Shown: positions 1 to 8,115, numbered from the stretch's first letter. The stretch: DNA of 64,000 bases from Clostridia bacterium (GCA_017937655.1 JAGBDE010000020.1:1-64000); one strand, 5' to 3'. Made by a program: numbers and translations. Notes: a model not told the origin generated them from the letters alone.

Positions 1-2
1 AC

Positions 3-140
3 GGCAGGGTCATCATCCAGGGTCTGGATCTTTTTCAGGAAAGCTTTTCCGTCACATTCTATGAGGGCGGCGGAGGTTACTACCGCGTTCCCGAAAGCGA
101 GATAGAGGATGGGATCTGGACAGGTGAATTTCCATATTAA
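3..140 (+). CDS. 3' end of an unidentified protein (5' end outside window)
   Basis: An open frame enters from the left edge and ends at TAA 138-140, giving a 45-residue C-terminus with a glycine run (EGGGGYY) and an acidic tail ending in EFPY. I do not recognise the family. The reading is supported by the strong terminator that follows four bases after the stop, and by convergence with the next gene. It is partial, so no start, promoter or full domain can be judged. Confidence 0.55.
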   Translation, partial: GRVIIQGLDLFQESFSVTFYEGGGGYYRVPESEIEDGIWTGEFPY

Positions 141-143
141 ATA

Positions 144-184
144 AGAAAAAGGACGGCATTCCGCTTGGGAACGCCGTCCTTTTC
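144..184. terminator. Bidirectional intrinsic terminator
   Basis: A ten-base stem (GGACGGCATT at 151-160 against AACGCCGTCC at 170-179, one mismatch) is flanked by an A-run on the left and a T-run on the right. It lies between convergent genes and can serve both strands. Confidence 0.85.
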
Positions 185-191
185 AAATGGT

Positions 192-1325
192 TCAGGCTTT
201 TTCGTTTTGATTCTGCCACACGGCCAGGTATTTCCGGAAACAAACGGGGTGCGGCGCGTGGAGTTCGTAGTAGTTCTGCTGATGGGTGAAAATCATCAGG
301 TGCTTCTGCACCAGCGCCAGATGGCTGATATCCTTCAGCGCAAAGGCATATTCGCCAATGCTCATCACGCCGTCCTCCAGCTTCAGCTGCCCCACGGCGG
401 CCTCGGTCTGGGTGTGGTCGCCGTTCAGGGCCAGCAGGCGGACGCCGTCCTCCGTGAAGGCGGGCAGGGAATCGGCCTCTTGCAGATGCTGGTGCTGCCA
501 GCGGTCCCACTCCAGCATATTCTCAAAGGGGACAGGCGGATCGAAGGCGCCGTACTCGGTGAAAACGGTGTCCAGGCCGCAGCTGCAACGCACGTGATGG
601 CCCTCGCCGCGGATGGTTCCAAGCTGGTGGCATTTGGGGCAGAGGAACAGCGCGGTCTCAATCAGCCAGGCGCGCCGCTTGCCCTTGAAACGCTGGTATT
701 CTTCCTTCTGCCGCTCCCAGGCGTTTTCGGTGATGTCCCGGTTGATGGCGTCGTTGATTTCGGCGGAGGACATTCCCGCCAGCATCTCGGGGGTGTAGGT
801 GTTGACCACATAGCCCCGCATCTTGCCCCGGCGGATGCCCTTGCTCCAGCGGGGCGCGGTCAGGTAGCCGCCCTCGATGCGATAGGTCATCAGCGTGGCC
901 TTGCCGATTTTGGCAATGTCGCCGGTGCCGGGGAAACTCTGGTTGGAAAGGCCGTTCCAGGTGGTTTCGCCCTCGCCGAAAATGCACACGGACTGCCCTT
1001 TGCGCAGGGCGCGCAGCATGGTCATGGCGGTGTCGGCCCCGTTGGAGCCCTTGCGGCGGCAGATGGGCGCCACCAGGTAATTGATGATCTTGGTCAGCCA
1101 GCCCTTGCGGAACAGGTGCTCGCTGGCCACGAAATACATCTGGTGCTTGGGAAAGCTGGCCGCCACAAAGAAGGGATCGTAGTTGGTCACATGGTTGGAA
1201 ATGACCAGCGTGGGGCCTTCAGGCTGATATTTTTCACAGGAATAGTGGAACAGCAGCTTGAAAACCGTGGTAACCGGCCAGTGGATCAGCCGCCAGACTC
1301 TTTTGTGATGAGCGTTCTTATCCAT
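192..1325 (-). CDS. 1-acyl-glycerol-3-phosphate acyltransferase (PlsC family) with C-terminal zinc ribbon
   Basis: Probably transfers an acyl chain to a lysophospholipid at the membrane face, as PlsC-family enzymes do. The catalytic HX4D motif is H45/D50 within NHVTNYD, and a glycine-rich substrate motif FGEGETTWNG follows near residue 115. After the acyltransferase domain there is a four-cysteine zinc-ribbon-like module (C229, C232, C247, C249), then a C-terminal region I do not recognise. The protein has 377 residues, longer than a typical 200-250 residue PlsC. The start is set by GGAGGA seven bases upstream of ATG. The family call is firm; the exact acyl acceptor is not known, and the zinc ribbon is a structural inference from cysteine spacing. 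Confidence 0.85.
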   Translation of the reverse strand: MDKNAHHKRVWRLIHWPVTTVFKLLFHYSCEKYQPEGPTLVISNHVTNYDPFFVAASFPKHQMYFVASEHLFRKGWLTKIINYLVAPICRRKGSNGADTAMTMLRALRKGQSVCIFGEGETTWNGLSNQSFPGTGDIAKIGKATLMTYRIEGGYLTAPRWSKGIRRGKMRGYVVNTYTPEMLAGMSSAEINDAINRDITENAWERQKEEYQRFKGKRRAWLIETALFLCPKCHQLGTIRGEGHHVRCSCGLDTVFTEYGAFDPPVPFENMLEWDRWQHQHLQEADSLPAFTEDGVRLLALNGDHTQTEAAVGQLKLEDGVMSIGEYAFALKDISHLALVQKHLMIFTHQQNYYELHAPHPVCFRKYLAVWQNQNEKA

Positions 1326-1364
1326 AAATCCTCCATAAACAGACGATTCTTGTCACAACTATCA

Positions 1365-1393
1365 ATCATACATGAAATTCATGAAGGAAACAA
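1365..1393 (-). promoter_or_regulatory. Promoter of the acyltransferase gene with a 13-bp dyad in the spacer
   Basis: On the minus strand TTGTTT (1388-1393) and TATGAT (1365-1370) are separated by 17 bp. The spacer holds a perfect 13-bp inverted repeat, CATGAAaTTCATG (1371-1383), which looks like a repressor operator. Prediction from sequence only. Confidence 0.55.
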
Positions 1394-1421
1394 GCGAATT
1401 ATTCTGAAAAATCTGTGAAGC

Positions 1422-1450
1422 AAAAGGGCGCCGCCGTATTGGCAGCGCCG
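1422..1450 (-). terminator. Terminator of the MerR-family gene
   Basis: Read on the minus strand, CGGCGCTGCC and GGCGGCGCC form a GC-rich stem with a short AATAC loop, followed by TTTTG. It sits about 10 bp beyond the stop codon of the upstream minus-strand gene. Confidence 0.7.
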
Positions 1451-1460
1451 TTCGCAGGCG

Positions 1461-2186
1461 TTATTTGCAATAGATTTCGATGGCCCGGGCGGCATATTCC
1501 GCGGTGCCTTCGCCGCAGATGCGTTCGATGTTTTCCGTCATCTCGCCGCCGCCGGCGTACATTTTGCCAAGGCTGGCAAGGATGGGCTTGGTGCAGTTGT
1601 AAAAGTTGGCGGTGAGGTACTCCTGCAGACGCTTCACCTGGGCGTGGGGTTTTTCGTCTTCCGGGGGCAGATCAAGCATATCGTGGAAGCGGCCCAGAAT
1701 CTGCCACATTTCCTTTTCCAGACGCTGGTCGTCCTCCTGGGTACGGCCCTTGCTTTTCTGTTCAAATTCCTTGTAGGCAGGGCTGTCGCCCCAGCTGGCC
1801 TTGGCTTGGGCGGCGTATTCGTCAATTTTTTTGGTGTTAAAGGCTTCAAAATTCACGGCTTTCACTCCTGTCATTTTGATGCCCCGGGCAAGCAAAATCA
1901 GGTTTTCCAGATGCTCTTTCCGCATCTCCAGCAGGGCGATTTGCTGCTCCAGGGCTTTGTTGCGGTCAAAGGACGGGCTGTCCAGAATGGCCTTGATGTC
2001 CGCCAGAGGAAACTGCAGCTCCCGAAACAGCAGGATGTGCTGCAGCCGCTCCAGGGCGGCGTCATCGTAGAGGCGGTAACCGGCGGGGGTCACTTCCGTG
2101 GGCCTCAGCAGGCCGATCTGGTCATAATGATGCAGCGTGCGCACGCTGACGCCGGTTTTCCGGCTGACCATCTGCACTGTCATCAT
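1461..2186 (-). CDS. MerR-family transcriptional activator with TipAS-like effector domain
   Basis: A predicted DNA-distorting regulator of 241 residues. The N-terminal winged helix-turn-helix begins with the family signature (VSRKTGVSVRTLHHYDQIG) at about residues 6-24 and is followed by the RLYDDAALERLQ segment and a dimerisation helix. Residues 120-241 resemble the TipAS domain, which binds thiopeptide antibiotics in TipA. The start at 2186 is chosen because AAGGAGGTG lies six bases upstream; an in-frame ATG further out lies inside the promoter. Its own promoter has the 19-bp spacer and central dyad expected of a MerR target, so autoregulation is likely. No obvious efflux gene is adjacent, so the target beyond itself is unknown. 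Confidence 0.88.
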   Translation of the reverse strand: MMTVQMVSRKTGVSVRTLHHYDQIGLLRPTEVTPAGYRLYDDAALERLQHILLFRELQFPLADIKAILDSPSFDRNKALEQQIALLEMRKEHLENLILLARGIKMTGVKAVNFEAFNTKKIDEYAAQAKASWGDSPAYKEFEQKSKGRTQEDDQRLEKEMWQILGRFHDMLDLPPEDEKPHAQVKRLQEYLTANFYNCTKPILASLGKMYAGGGEMTENIERICGEGTAEYAARAIEIYCK

Positions 2187-2210
2187 GGGAAACACCTCCT
2201 TCTGAAGTGT

Positions 2211-2241
2211 ATCATAAACCATCACGTTACGTGAGAGTCAA
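2211..2241 (-). promoter_or_regulatory. MerR-type promoter with 19-bp spacer and perfect operator dyad
   Basis: On the minus strand TTGACT (2236-2241) and TATGAT (2211-2216) are separated by 19 bp rather than 17. The spacer contains the perfect dyad TCACGTtACGTGA (2222-2234). A 19-bp spacer with a dyad between the hexamers is the known architecture of MerR-activated promoters, and the gene it drives is a MerR-family regulator. Confidence 0.85.
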
Positions 2242-2248
2242 CAGAAAA

Positions 2249-2268
2249 TTTCCGGAAACTGGTATACT
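2249..2268 (+). promoter_or_regulatory. Extended -10 promoter of the diguanylate cyclase gene
   Basis: TGGTATACT (2260-2268) is an extended -10 element with no recognisable -35 hexamer. Directly upstream lies the perfect 10-bp palindrome TTTCCGGAAA (2249-2258), where a -35 would be, suggesting an activator or repressor site. It is divergent from the MerR promoter. Confidence 0.5.
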
Positions 2269-2338
2269 TTTTTTCGGAAATGTGGTATTCTCTCCGCAGA
2301 AGGCAACATTGCCTATTTTTTCACAAAGGAACATACCT

Positions 2339-3961
2339 ATGCTGAAGTATAACAAAATGCGAACGCTGGCGGTGGCGCTTTTCCTGACGGCAACCGTGCT
2401 TTTCCTTGTATTCTTCCTGTATATGGGCTTTTTTGAAAACGTGGCGGAGGTTTCCACCGGCGCATCCCACAGCTACACAAAGATTACAGATTATGAAAAA
2501 CAGCGCCTGGACGATCCATCCGCGCCGGCGGGCGAGCATACGGAATATCGCTGGACCCTGGACGCGGGCGGCACCAGCGAAAGCTGCCTTTGCTTCTATG
2601 TGGTGCACCAGCAGGTGCGGGTGTTTTATGACGGCGAGCTGATCTACAGCCTGATGCCCAGCGAAAACAACCGCATTGGGCGGACGGTCAGCAGCAACTG
2701 GGTTTCCACCCATATCCACCACGAGGACGACGGCAAAGAAGTAACGGTGATGCTGACACCCATTTTCAAAAGCGGAGCCGATTACAAGCCAGAGTTTTTT
2801 GTGGGATCCCATTTTGCCATTGTCATCGATCAGCTGAAGCTGGATCTGTCCCAGATTTTTCTGGCCACCCTGTGTGTGCTGCTGGGCATTCTCATTATGG
2901 CGGTGCAGGTGTATTTCATTTTCGGCGCCAAAATGCAGAACCTGAACGTGCTGTATTTGGGCACATTCTCCGTGCTGCTGGGCGTTTGGCGCATGACGGA
3001 CATGCGTTCTTCTCCCATCCTGTTTGAGGGCAATCCCATGGTGCTGGGGTATATTGCCATCGGCAGCCTGTTTTTGTGCTCCATCCCGCTGGTGCTGTTC
3101 CTCAGCACGCTGTTTTCCCAGGAAAGGGCCGTGCCGCTGAAATTGCTGTCCTCCCTGTTTTCCCTGACGTGCATCGTGGTGCTGGCATTGCAGGTGCTTG
3201 GCGTGGCAGATCTGAAGGAATCGCTGGTGGTGAGCCACGTGATGCTGGTGGCGGGGGTTGCCGCCGTGCTTCTGATGGCCCTGCTTGGCGGAAAGAAAAA
3301 TCGGCAGAGACATGTGAACAAGTCCTGGAAATATGCGCTGATTTTACTGGCAGGCATTGCGGCCGACATGATCTCCTTCTACGTTACCAAAAGCTCCTCC
3401 CATATCATTTTCACCCTTCTGGGCTTTGTGATCTATGCGGTGATCGTGTTCATTTCCAGCATTCTGGAAACCACCCGGAAGGCCTACGTGGATCCCCGCA
3501 CCGGCCTGACCAACAAGATCCGCTGGAATGATCTCCTCAACGACAACGCCCCCGTCAACGAGGACACCGGCATGATCATGATGGACTTGAACGGCCTGAA
3601 AACCATCAACGATACCTACGGCCATGAAATGGGCGACGAAGTGCTGCTCCGGTTTGCAGGCCTTCTGCGCAATATGTTCCCGTCCAGCAGCATGATCAGC
3701 CGCTGGGGCGGCGATGAATTTGCCATTATGACCACCAACATGGACGCGGAAAAGCTGGATAAGTATATGGAGGCCTTCCGCAATGCGGTGGATGAGTCCA
3801 ACCGGCGCCATGGCGAGCCTCACATTCACTTTGCCATGGGCCGCGCCTTTGCGGTGGATTATCCGGGATTGAACCACCGGGAGCTGCTTTCCGTGGCGGA
3901 CAGCCAGATGTACGTGGATAAGCGGAACTGGTACGCCCAGCGGGAAAAGACAGAGGAATAA
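2339..3961 (+). CDS. Membrane diguanylate cyclase, seven-helix sensor plus GGDEF
   Basis: Likely makes cyclic di-GMP from two GTP in response to an external signal. One N-terminal helix (about 9-32) is followed by an extracytoplasmic domain (33-165), then seven hydrophobic segments (roughly 170-375), the layout of 7TMR-DISM receptors. The cytoplasmic GGDEF domain (about 385-540) carries DLNGLKTINDTYGHEMGDE and an intact GGDEF motif near residue 457. The RxxD product-inhibition site expected five residues before GGDEF is absent (PSSS is found there), so feedback inhibition is probably lacking. The start ATG at 2339 has AAAGGAA upstream. The protein has 540 residues. The function is firm at family level; the ligand is unknown. 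Confidence 0.9.
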   Translation: MLKYNKMRTLAVALFLTATVLFLVFFLYMGFFENVAEVSTGASHSYTKITDYEKQRLDDPSAPAGEHTEYRWTLDAGGTSESCLCFYVVHQQVRVFYDGELIYSLMPSENNRIGRTVSSNWVSTHIHHEDDGKEVTVMLTPIFKSGADYKPEFFVGSHFAIVIDQLKLDLSQIFLATLCVLLGILIMAVQVYFIFGAKMQNLNVLYLGTFSVLLGVWRMTDMRSSPILFEGNPMVLGYIAIGSLFLCSIPLVLFLSTLFSQERAVPLKLLSSLFSLTCIVVLALQVLGVADLKESLVVSHVMLVAGVAAVLLMALLGGKKNRQRHVNKSWKYALILLAGIAADMISFYVTKSSSHIIFTLLGFVIYAVIVFISSILETTRKAYVDPRTGLTNKIRWNDLLNDNAPVNEDTGMIMMDLNGLKTINDTYGHEMGDEVLLRFAGLLRNMFPSSSMISRWGGDEFAIMTTNMDAEKLDKYMEAFRNAVDESNRRHGEPHIHFAMGRAFAVDYPGLNHRELLSVADSQMYVDKRNWYAQREKTEE

Positions 3962-3966
3962 GGAAC

Positions 3967-3998
3967 AAGGCGGCCTTCCATCAGGAGGGCCGCCTTTT
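3967..3998 (+). terminator. Intrinsic terminator after the GGDEF gene
   Basis: AAGGCGGCC pairs with GGCCGCCTT around a short loop and is followed by TTTT, a few bases past the TAA stop. Confidence 0.85.
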
Positions 3999-4033
3999 GG
4001 AGGAACTTTTTTTGCGAAAAGGCAAATTACTTG

Positions 4034-4062
4034 TTGACAATCCGGGGGGATTATGGTAAACT
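4034..4062 (+). promoter_or_regulatory. Promoter of the tRNA cluster
   Basis: A perfect -35 TTGACA (4034-4039), a 17-bp spacer and TAAACT (4057-4062) lie 50 bp upstream of the first tRNA. Confidence 0.7.
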
Positions 4063-4112
4063 TCTATCTCGTCAGCGGATAAACCTGAGGTTTCTCCTCT
4101 AACGCGCGGTTT

Positions 4113-4189
<77 letters not shown>

Positions 4190-4194
4190 GACAT

Positions 4195-4270
4195 GGTGGG
4201 TGTAGTTCAGTGGAAGAGCGCCAGATTGTGGCTCTGGAAGTCATGGGTTCGAACCCCATCACTCACCCCA
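4195..4270 (+). tRNA. tRNA-His(GTG)
   Basis: Anticodon stem CCAGA/TCTGG with loop TTGTGGC gives GTG. The extra G(-1) at 4195 faces discriminator C at 4267, the identity element of bacterial histidine tRNA. CCA is encoded (4268-4270). Confidence 0.96.
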
Positions 4271-4287
4271 TTTTTTTATACCCTTTT

Positions 4288-4362
4288 TGGGGTATCGCCA
4301 AGCGGTAAGGCACGGGACTTTGACTCCCGCATTCGTAGGTTCAAATCCTGCTACCCCAGCCA
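4288..4362 (+). tRNA. tRNA-Gln(TTG)
   Basis: Acceptor TGGGGTA pairs with TACCCCA. The anticodon stem CGGGA/TCCCG with loop CTTTGAC gives TTG. CCA is encoded. A T-run between this and the His tRNA is a likely processing spacer. Confidence 0.96.
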
Positions 4363-4367
4363 GAAGT

Positions 4368-4399
4368 CGACATTCTTCAAGCGGAAGGATGTCGTTTTT
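4368..4399 (+). terminator. Terminator of the tRNA cluster
   Basis: CGACATtCTTC pairs with GGAAGgATGTCG around a small loop, followed by TTTTT, immediately after the third tRNA. Confidence 0.85.
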
Positions 4400-4433
4400 G
4401 CCATTTAGGCACATTTTCAGGAGGCGACCGTTG

Positions 4434-4859
4434 ATGAAGAACTTTCCCGAAAAAGCCCGGCTGGTCATGAACGAACGCTTCGGCCATGACAGTCTTATTT
4501 CCCTTGCCACCGCCGAGAACAACATTCCCTCCGTCCGCACGGTGAACGCCCTGTATCAGGACGGCTGTTTTTATGTGATCACCTACGCCTTGTCCAACAA
4601 AATGCAGCAGATCGCGAAAAATCCGCAGGTGGCCGTCAGCGGCGACTGGTTCACCGGCCGGGGAGTGGGGGAGAACCTGGGCTACGTTTTGGCCCCGGAG
4701 AACGCCGCGCTGGCAGCCAAATTGCAGGAAGCCTTCGCGTCCTGGCTGGACAACGGTCATACCAATTTGCAGGATCCAAACACCTGCATCCTTTGCATCC
4801 GCCTGGAAAGCGGCGTTTTGTTCGCGAATGGGCAGCGTTTCGATATTCGGTTTGTATAA
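4434..4859 (+). CDS. Pyridoxamine 5'-phosphate oxidase-like (FMN split-barrel) protein
   Basis: A 141-residue protein of the small split-barrel flavoprotein type, with the pattern LISLATAENNIPSVRTVN near the N-terminus, a central FYVITYALSNKMQQIAKNPQ segment and a VAVSGDWF strand. Members bind FMN or F420-like cofactors and often act in detoxification or as cofactor-binding proteins; the substrate here cannot be told. AGGAGG at 4419-4424 fixes the ATG start (a TTG one codon earlier is less likely). It stands alone after the tRNA terminator. An imperfect hairpin (about 4864-4895) after the stop is only weakly terminator-like. Confidence 0.8.
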   Translation: MKNFPEKARLVMNERFGHDSLISLATAENNIPSVRTVNALYQDGCFYVITYALSNKMQQIAKNPQVAVSGDWFTGRGVGENLGYVLAPENAALAAKLQEAFASWLDNGHTNLQDPNTCILCIRLESGVLFANGQRFDIRFV

Positions 4860-4941
4860 ATATCCACCGTCAAATTGACAGAATGTTCACGGTTTTGCCA
4901 TATATCGTCTGTAAAACCGGCCTTTTTTACCCTGGAAAAAC

Positions 4942-4970
4942 TTGCATTTACTCTTTTTCCGTGCTATAAT
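4942..4970 (+). promoter_or_regulatory. Promoter of the methyltransferase-rho region
   Basis: TTGCAT (4942-4947), a 17-bp spacer and a consensus TATAAT (4965-4970) lie 65 bp upstream of the methyltransferase start. Confidence 0.75.
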
Positions 4971-5034
4971 GTGCTAAAGCATCAATAGTACATCTATTTT
5001 TTTATGCCTTCAGGCCACGGAAAGAGGTTCTCAC

Positions 5035-6048
5035 TTGCGTTACTCAATGCTGATAAAACCACATGCGAATATTCGTTACCAGCAGTCTTTGCAGTCCCTT
5101 GCACTGACAGAGCTTTTTTGTGTGCTGAAATCCTGGGGCGTGGAATCCGTCCCCCGGCTGGAAACCATGGGCGGCAAGCCATGGCTGACCTTTGAGGCGG
5201 ACGCATTGCCCGAGGGCGCCTGGCCGGTCATATCCTCCAACGCGGGCTGCTGCATGGCGGCCGAGGAAAAGGACGGCTGGCTCCGTCCTGTGGAGGGCGG
5301 CCTGCCTGCCTATTATCCGGAGGAGTTGCCCCAGCTGCTCAAGTACAAGGGCAAAACCAACGCGGATTTCACTTTGATGCTGATCCATTGCGCCAAAGCC
5401 GCATCCGCCTTTGCCCGGGCCGACGCGCCGCTGACTGTGCTGGACCCCATGTGCGGCAAGGGAACCACCCTTTTCAGCGCGCTGATGGAGGGCCATAACG
5501 CCCTGGGCATCGAAGTGGATCAGAAGGCGCTGAACGAGGCGGACACCTACTTTGCTCGGTCGCTGAAGCTGCACCGCTTCAAGCATAAGCGGGAGGAAAG
5601 CTCCCTGACCGTTGCCAAGGGCGGCGTCAGGGCGGTGCAGTATTCCGTCAGCAGTACGCCGGAGGCCTGGAAGGTCGGCGACAAGCGGACTTTGCGCATG
5701 CTTCACGGCGACCTTGGCCTGCTGCCCCAGGCGCTGCCCAAGGCGGGATGCCACATCGCCGTGGCGGATCTGCCTTACGGCGTGCAGCATGCCCCTTCCG
5801 AGGGAGCGCGCATGGCGTCCCTGGAAAAGCTGGTGGATAAAACTGCCAGGGTTTGCTATGACATGCTGAAAAAAGGCGGCGCGGTGGCGCTGTCCTTCAA
5901 CACCTTCACCCTGCAGCGCAAGCAGGTGGTGGAAGCCTTGGAAAAGGCCGGTTTCACGGCCATGACCCAGGCCCCCTACGATGGTTTTGAACACTGGGTA
6001 GAACAGGCGGTCAACCGGGATGCGGTGATCGCCGTGAAAAATAAGTAA
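5035..6048 (+). CDS. SAM-dependent nucleic-acid methyltransferase, TRM11-like
   Basis: A 337-residue protein with an N-terminal domain of unknown fold and a Rossmann methyltransferase domain from about residue 110. Motif I appears as DPMCGKGTT (about 136-144), the Asp/Cys/Gly variant typical of TRM11/THUMP-type RNA methyltransferases, and the catalytic loop reads DLPYGV (about 245) where DPPY or NPPY is usual. The substrate is probably tRNA N2-guanine or a similar target, by family analogy. The start is taken at TTG 5035 because GAGG sits seven bases upstream; ATG 5047 would be 20 bases away. It precedes the rho homologue by 37 bp and may be cotranscribed with it. Confidence 0.75.
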   Translation: MRYSMLIKPHANIRYQQSLQSLALTELFCVLKSWGVESVPRLETMGGKPWLTFEADALPEGAWPVISSNAGCCMAAEEKDGWLRPVEGGLPAYYPEELPQLLKYKGKTNADFTLMLIHCAKAASAFARADAPLTVLDPMCGKGTTLFSALMEGHNALGIEVDQKALNEADTYFARSLKLHRFKHKREESSLTVAKGGVRAVQYSVSSTPEAWKVGDKRTLRMLHGDLGLLPQALPKAGCHIAVADLPYGVQHAPSEGARMASLEKLVDKTARVCYDMLKKGGAVALSFNTFTLQRKQVVEALEKAGFTAMTQAPYDGFEHWVEQAVNRDAVIAVKNK

Positions 6049-6085
6049 TCAAGCAGCTTTCTATGTTCCGTGAGGAGGGTTTGCG

Positions 6086-8025
6086 ATGCAGATTGACCAG
6101 CTGCAGAAAATGACGGTTATTCAATTGAGAAAACTGGCAAAAGAGAATCAGGTGAAATTAAGCGCCGGTATTGATAAAGAAGGAATTGTGAACCGGCTGG
6201 CGGAAGCTTTGGCCGACGTGCCCGCCGCTGTTACGGAAGCGGAGAAGCCTGCCGACACCATGGAGGAATTGCAAAAAGCAGCACTCGCCTGCGATGTGAC
6301 CTCCGTGCAGCCCGGCAGCTACCGGCCCTATCAGCAGGAAAATCGGCCTTCCGACGGCGAATCCGGTGGATATCGCTCCGCCTGGCAGGCCCGCAACGCC
6401 ATGCAGCGCCGGGAGAATGCGCCCCGGCCCGCCTGGCAGCAGCCCCAGCGCAATATGGGCAACGTGAATCGTTTTGGCCCCCAGCAGCCTGCCCGGCCCG
6501 TTGAGCAGCCCGCAGAGCCGGTTTATCGTCAGCCGGCGGCCTATCAGCCCCAGCAGCCTGCGCAGCAGGAAGCTACCCCCAAGCTGGATGGCTATCGGCT
6601 GGGCTATCGGGCTGCGCCCCAGCGCCCCGCCCCGCAGAATCGGGATGGATATCAGCAGGGCTATCGCAACAACAATTACAACCAGGGCTATAACAACAAT
6701 TATCGCCCTGCTTACCGCAACAACAATTCCTATAACAGCGGCTATCAGGCCCCGCCCGCCTTTGCCTCCAAGGCGCCGGAAGGCGCCACCAGCGACGCCG
6801 TGTACCGCATGAGCCGGGATCCCCAGTTTGGCGAATACACGGAGGGCGGCGATCTGCCCGAAATGCTGCAGGTGCAGGAAGGCGACCCCGTTTCCGGCGT
6901 TCTGGAAATCCTGCCCGACGGCTACGGTTTCCTCCGGGGCGACACCCTGCTGCCCGGTAAGAAGGACATCTACGTGTCCGCCGCGCCCATCCGCCGCTAC
7001 GATCTCCGCACCGGCGACCGGGTGGAAGGCGTCGCCCGGGCCCAGCGGGACAGCGACAAGTTTGCCGCCTTGCTGGTGGTGGACAAGGTCAACGGCAAGC
7101 CTGCGGTGGAAGCGCCCCAGCGGCTGGAGTTTGAGCAGCTGGTGCCCATCTATCCCAAAAAGCGGGTGGCCCTGGAAATGTCCGGCAAGGACGAGGATCT
7201 GGTCATCCGCCTCATCGACCTGATCGCGCCCATGGGCTTTGGCCAGCGGGCGATGATCGTCACCCCCGAGGGGGCCGACGGCCTGACGCTGCTGCGCAAC
7301 CTGGGCCGGGCCGTGAAGTACAACGACAAGGACGCCGAGGTCATGTCCCTGCTGCTGGACGTGGCTCCGGAAGATGTGACCGAATTCCGCGAAAACGCGG
7401 TGGGAACTGTGTTTGCTTCCACTTTTGCGGATTCTCCTGAAATGCAGACCCGGGTCAGCGAGACCATGCTGGAGCGGGCCATGCGCCTGGTGGAAAAAGG
7501 CCAGAATGTGGTGCTTCTGCTGGACAGTCTCACCAAGCTGACCGCGCCTATCAGGGCAGCCTGGCTCAGGGCGGCCGGCCTATGGGCAACACGGTCACCC
7601 CTGCGGCGCTGGTAAAGCCCAAGAAATTCTTCGGCGCGGCCAGAAACACCCGGGAGGGCGGCAGCCTGACCATCATCGCTACCATCAACACCCAGACCGG
7701 TTCTCGCATCGACGATATCATCTTTGAGGAGTTCAAGGGCACCGCCAATATGGAAATCGTGCTGGATGCACCCCAGGAGGGCGATCCCATCACCCCCATG
7801 GTGAACCTGCAAAGGAGCGGCACCAAGAAGGACGACGCCCTGCTGGGCGAGGAACGCCGGGAATGCCTGCGGTCCATCCGCAAGGTGCTGGGCAGCACCA
7901 CCAACGGCGAGGCCGTGGTGCAGCTCATCGACATGATGAAAAAAACCCGCTCCAACGAAGAGTTGATCCAGAAGCTGAAGGAGTGGGTGGCCCTCTGGGA
8001 AAAGAGCGGTTACTTAAAAAAGTAA
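6086..8025 (+). pseudogene. rho: Rho-family transcription termination factor: frameshifted, ATPase motifs degenerate
   Basis: The layout is that of Rho: an N-terminal Rho_N helix domain (1-42), a low-complexity insert rich in Pro, Gln, Asn and Tyr (about 75-230), the cold-shock RNA-binding fold (about 260-340, with GVLEILPDGYGFLRG) and a RecA-like domain. A single C appears missing at 7543/7544: with it restored, LTRAYQG continues smoothly into MGNTVTPAAL and KKFFGAARN. As read, the first frame stops at 7615. The Walker A lysine region (APPKAGKT in E. coli Rho) reads TPEGADGL at 393-400, the catalytic Glu and Arg of DERPEE read DVAPED (425-430), and SGTRKEE reads SGTKKDD. Walker B (LLLDSL) remains. 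So it could be an ATPase-dead paralogue or a decaying gene. Whether a normal rho exists elsewhere is unknown. Confidence 0.85.
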
Positions 8026-8034
8026 ACATACTTC

Positions 8035-8072
8035 AAACGCCGTCCGCATAAAGAAAATGCGGCGGCGTTTTT
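8035..8072 (+). terminator. Intrinsic terminator after rho
   Basis: AACGCCGtCCGCAT pairs with ATGCGGcGGCGTT around AAAGAAA, followed by TTTTT. Confidence 0.88.
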
Positions 8073-8115
8073 CGTGTTGGTTAACGAAAATAAGCCTACA
8101 AATTTTCGAAAGTGC

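Noticed and set aside
2339..2460. Earlier start for the GGDEF gene at 2207
   Set aside because: It would lie inside the MerR promoter region and upstream of the extended -10; AAAGGAA supports ATG 2339.
7535..7560. Programmed -1 or +1 frameshift in rho
   Set aside because: No slippery heptamer, stop-codon stimulator or clear downstream pseudoknot was seen; the pattern is that of one missing C.
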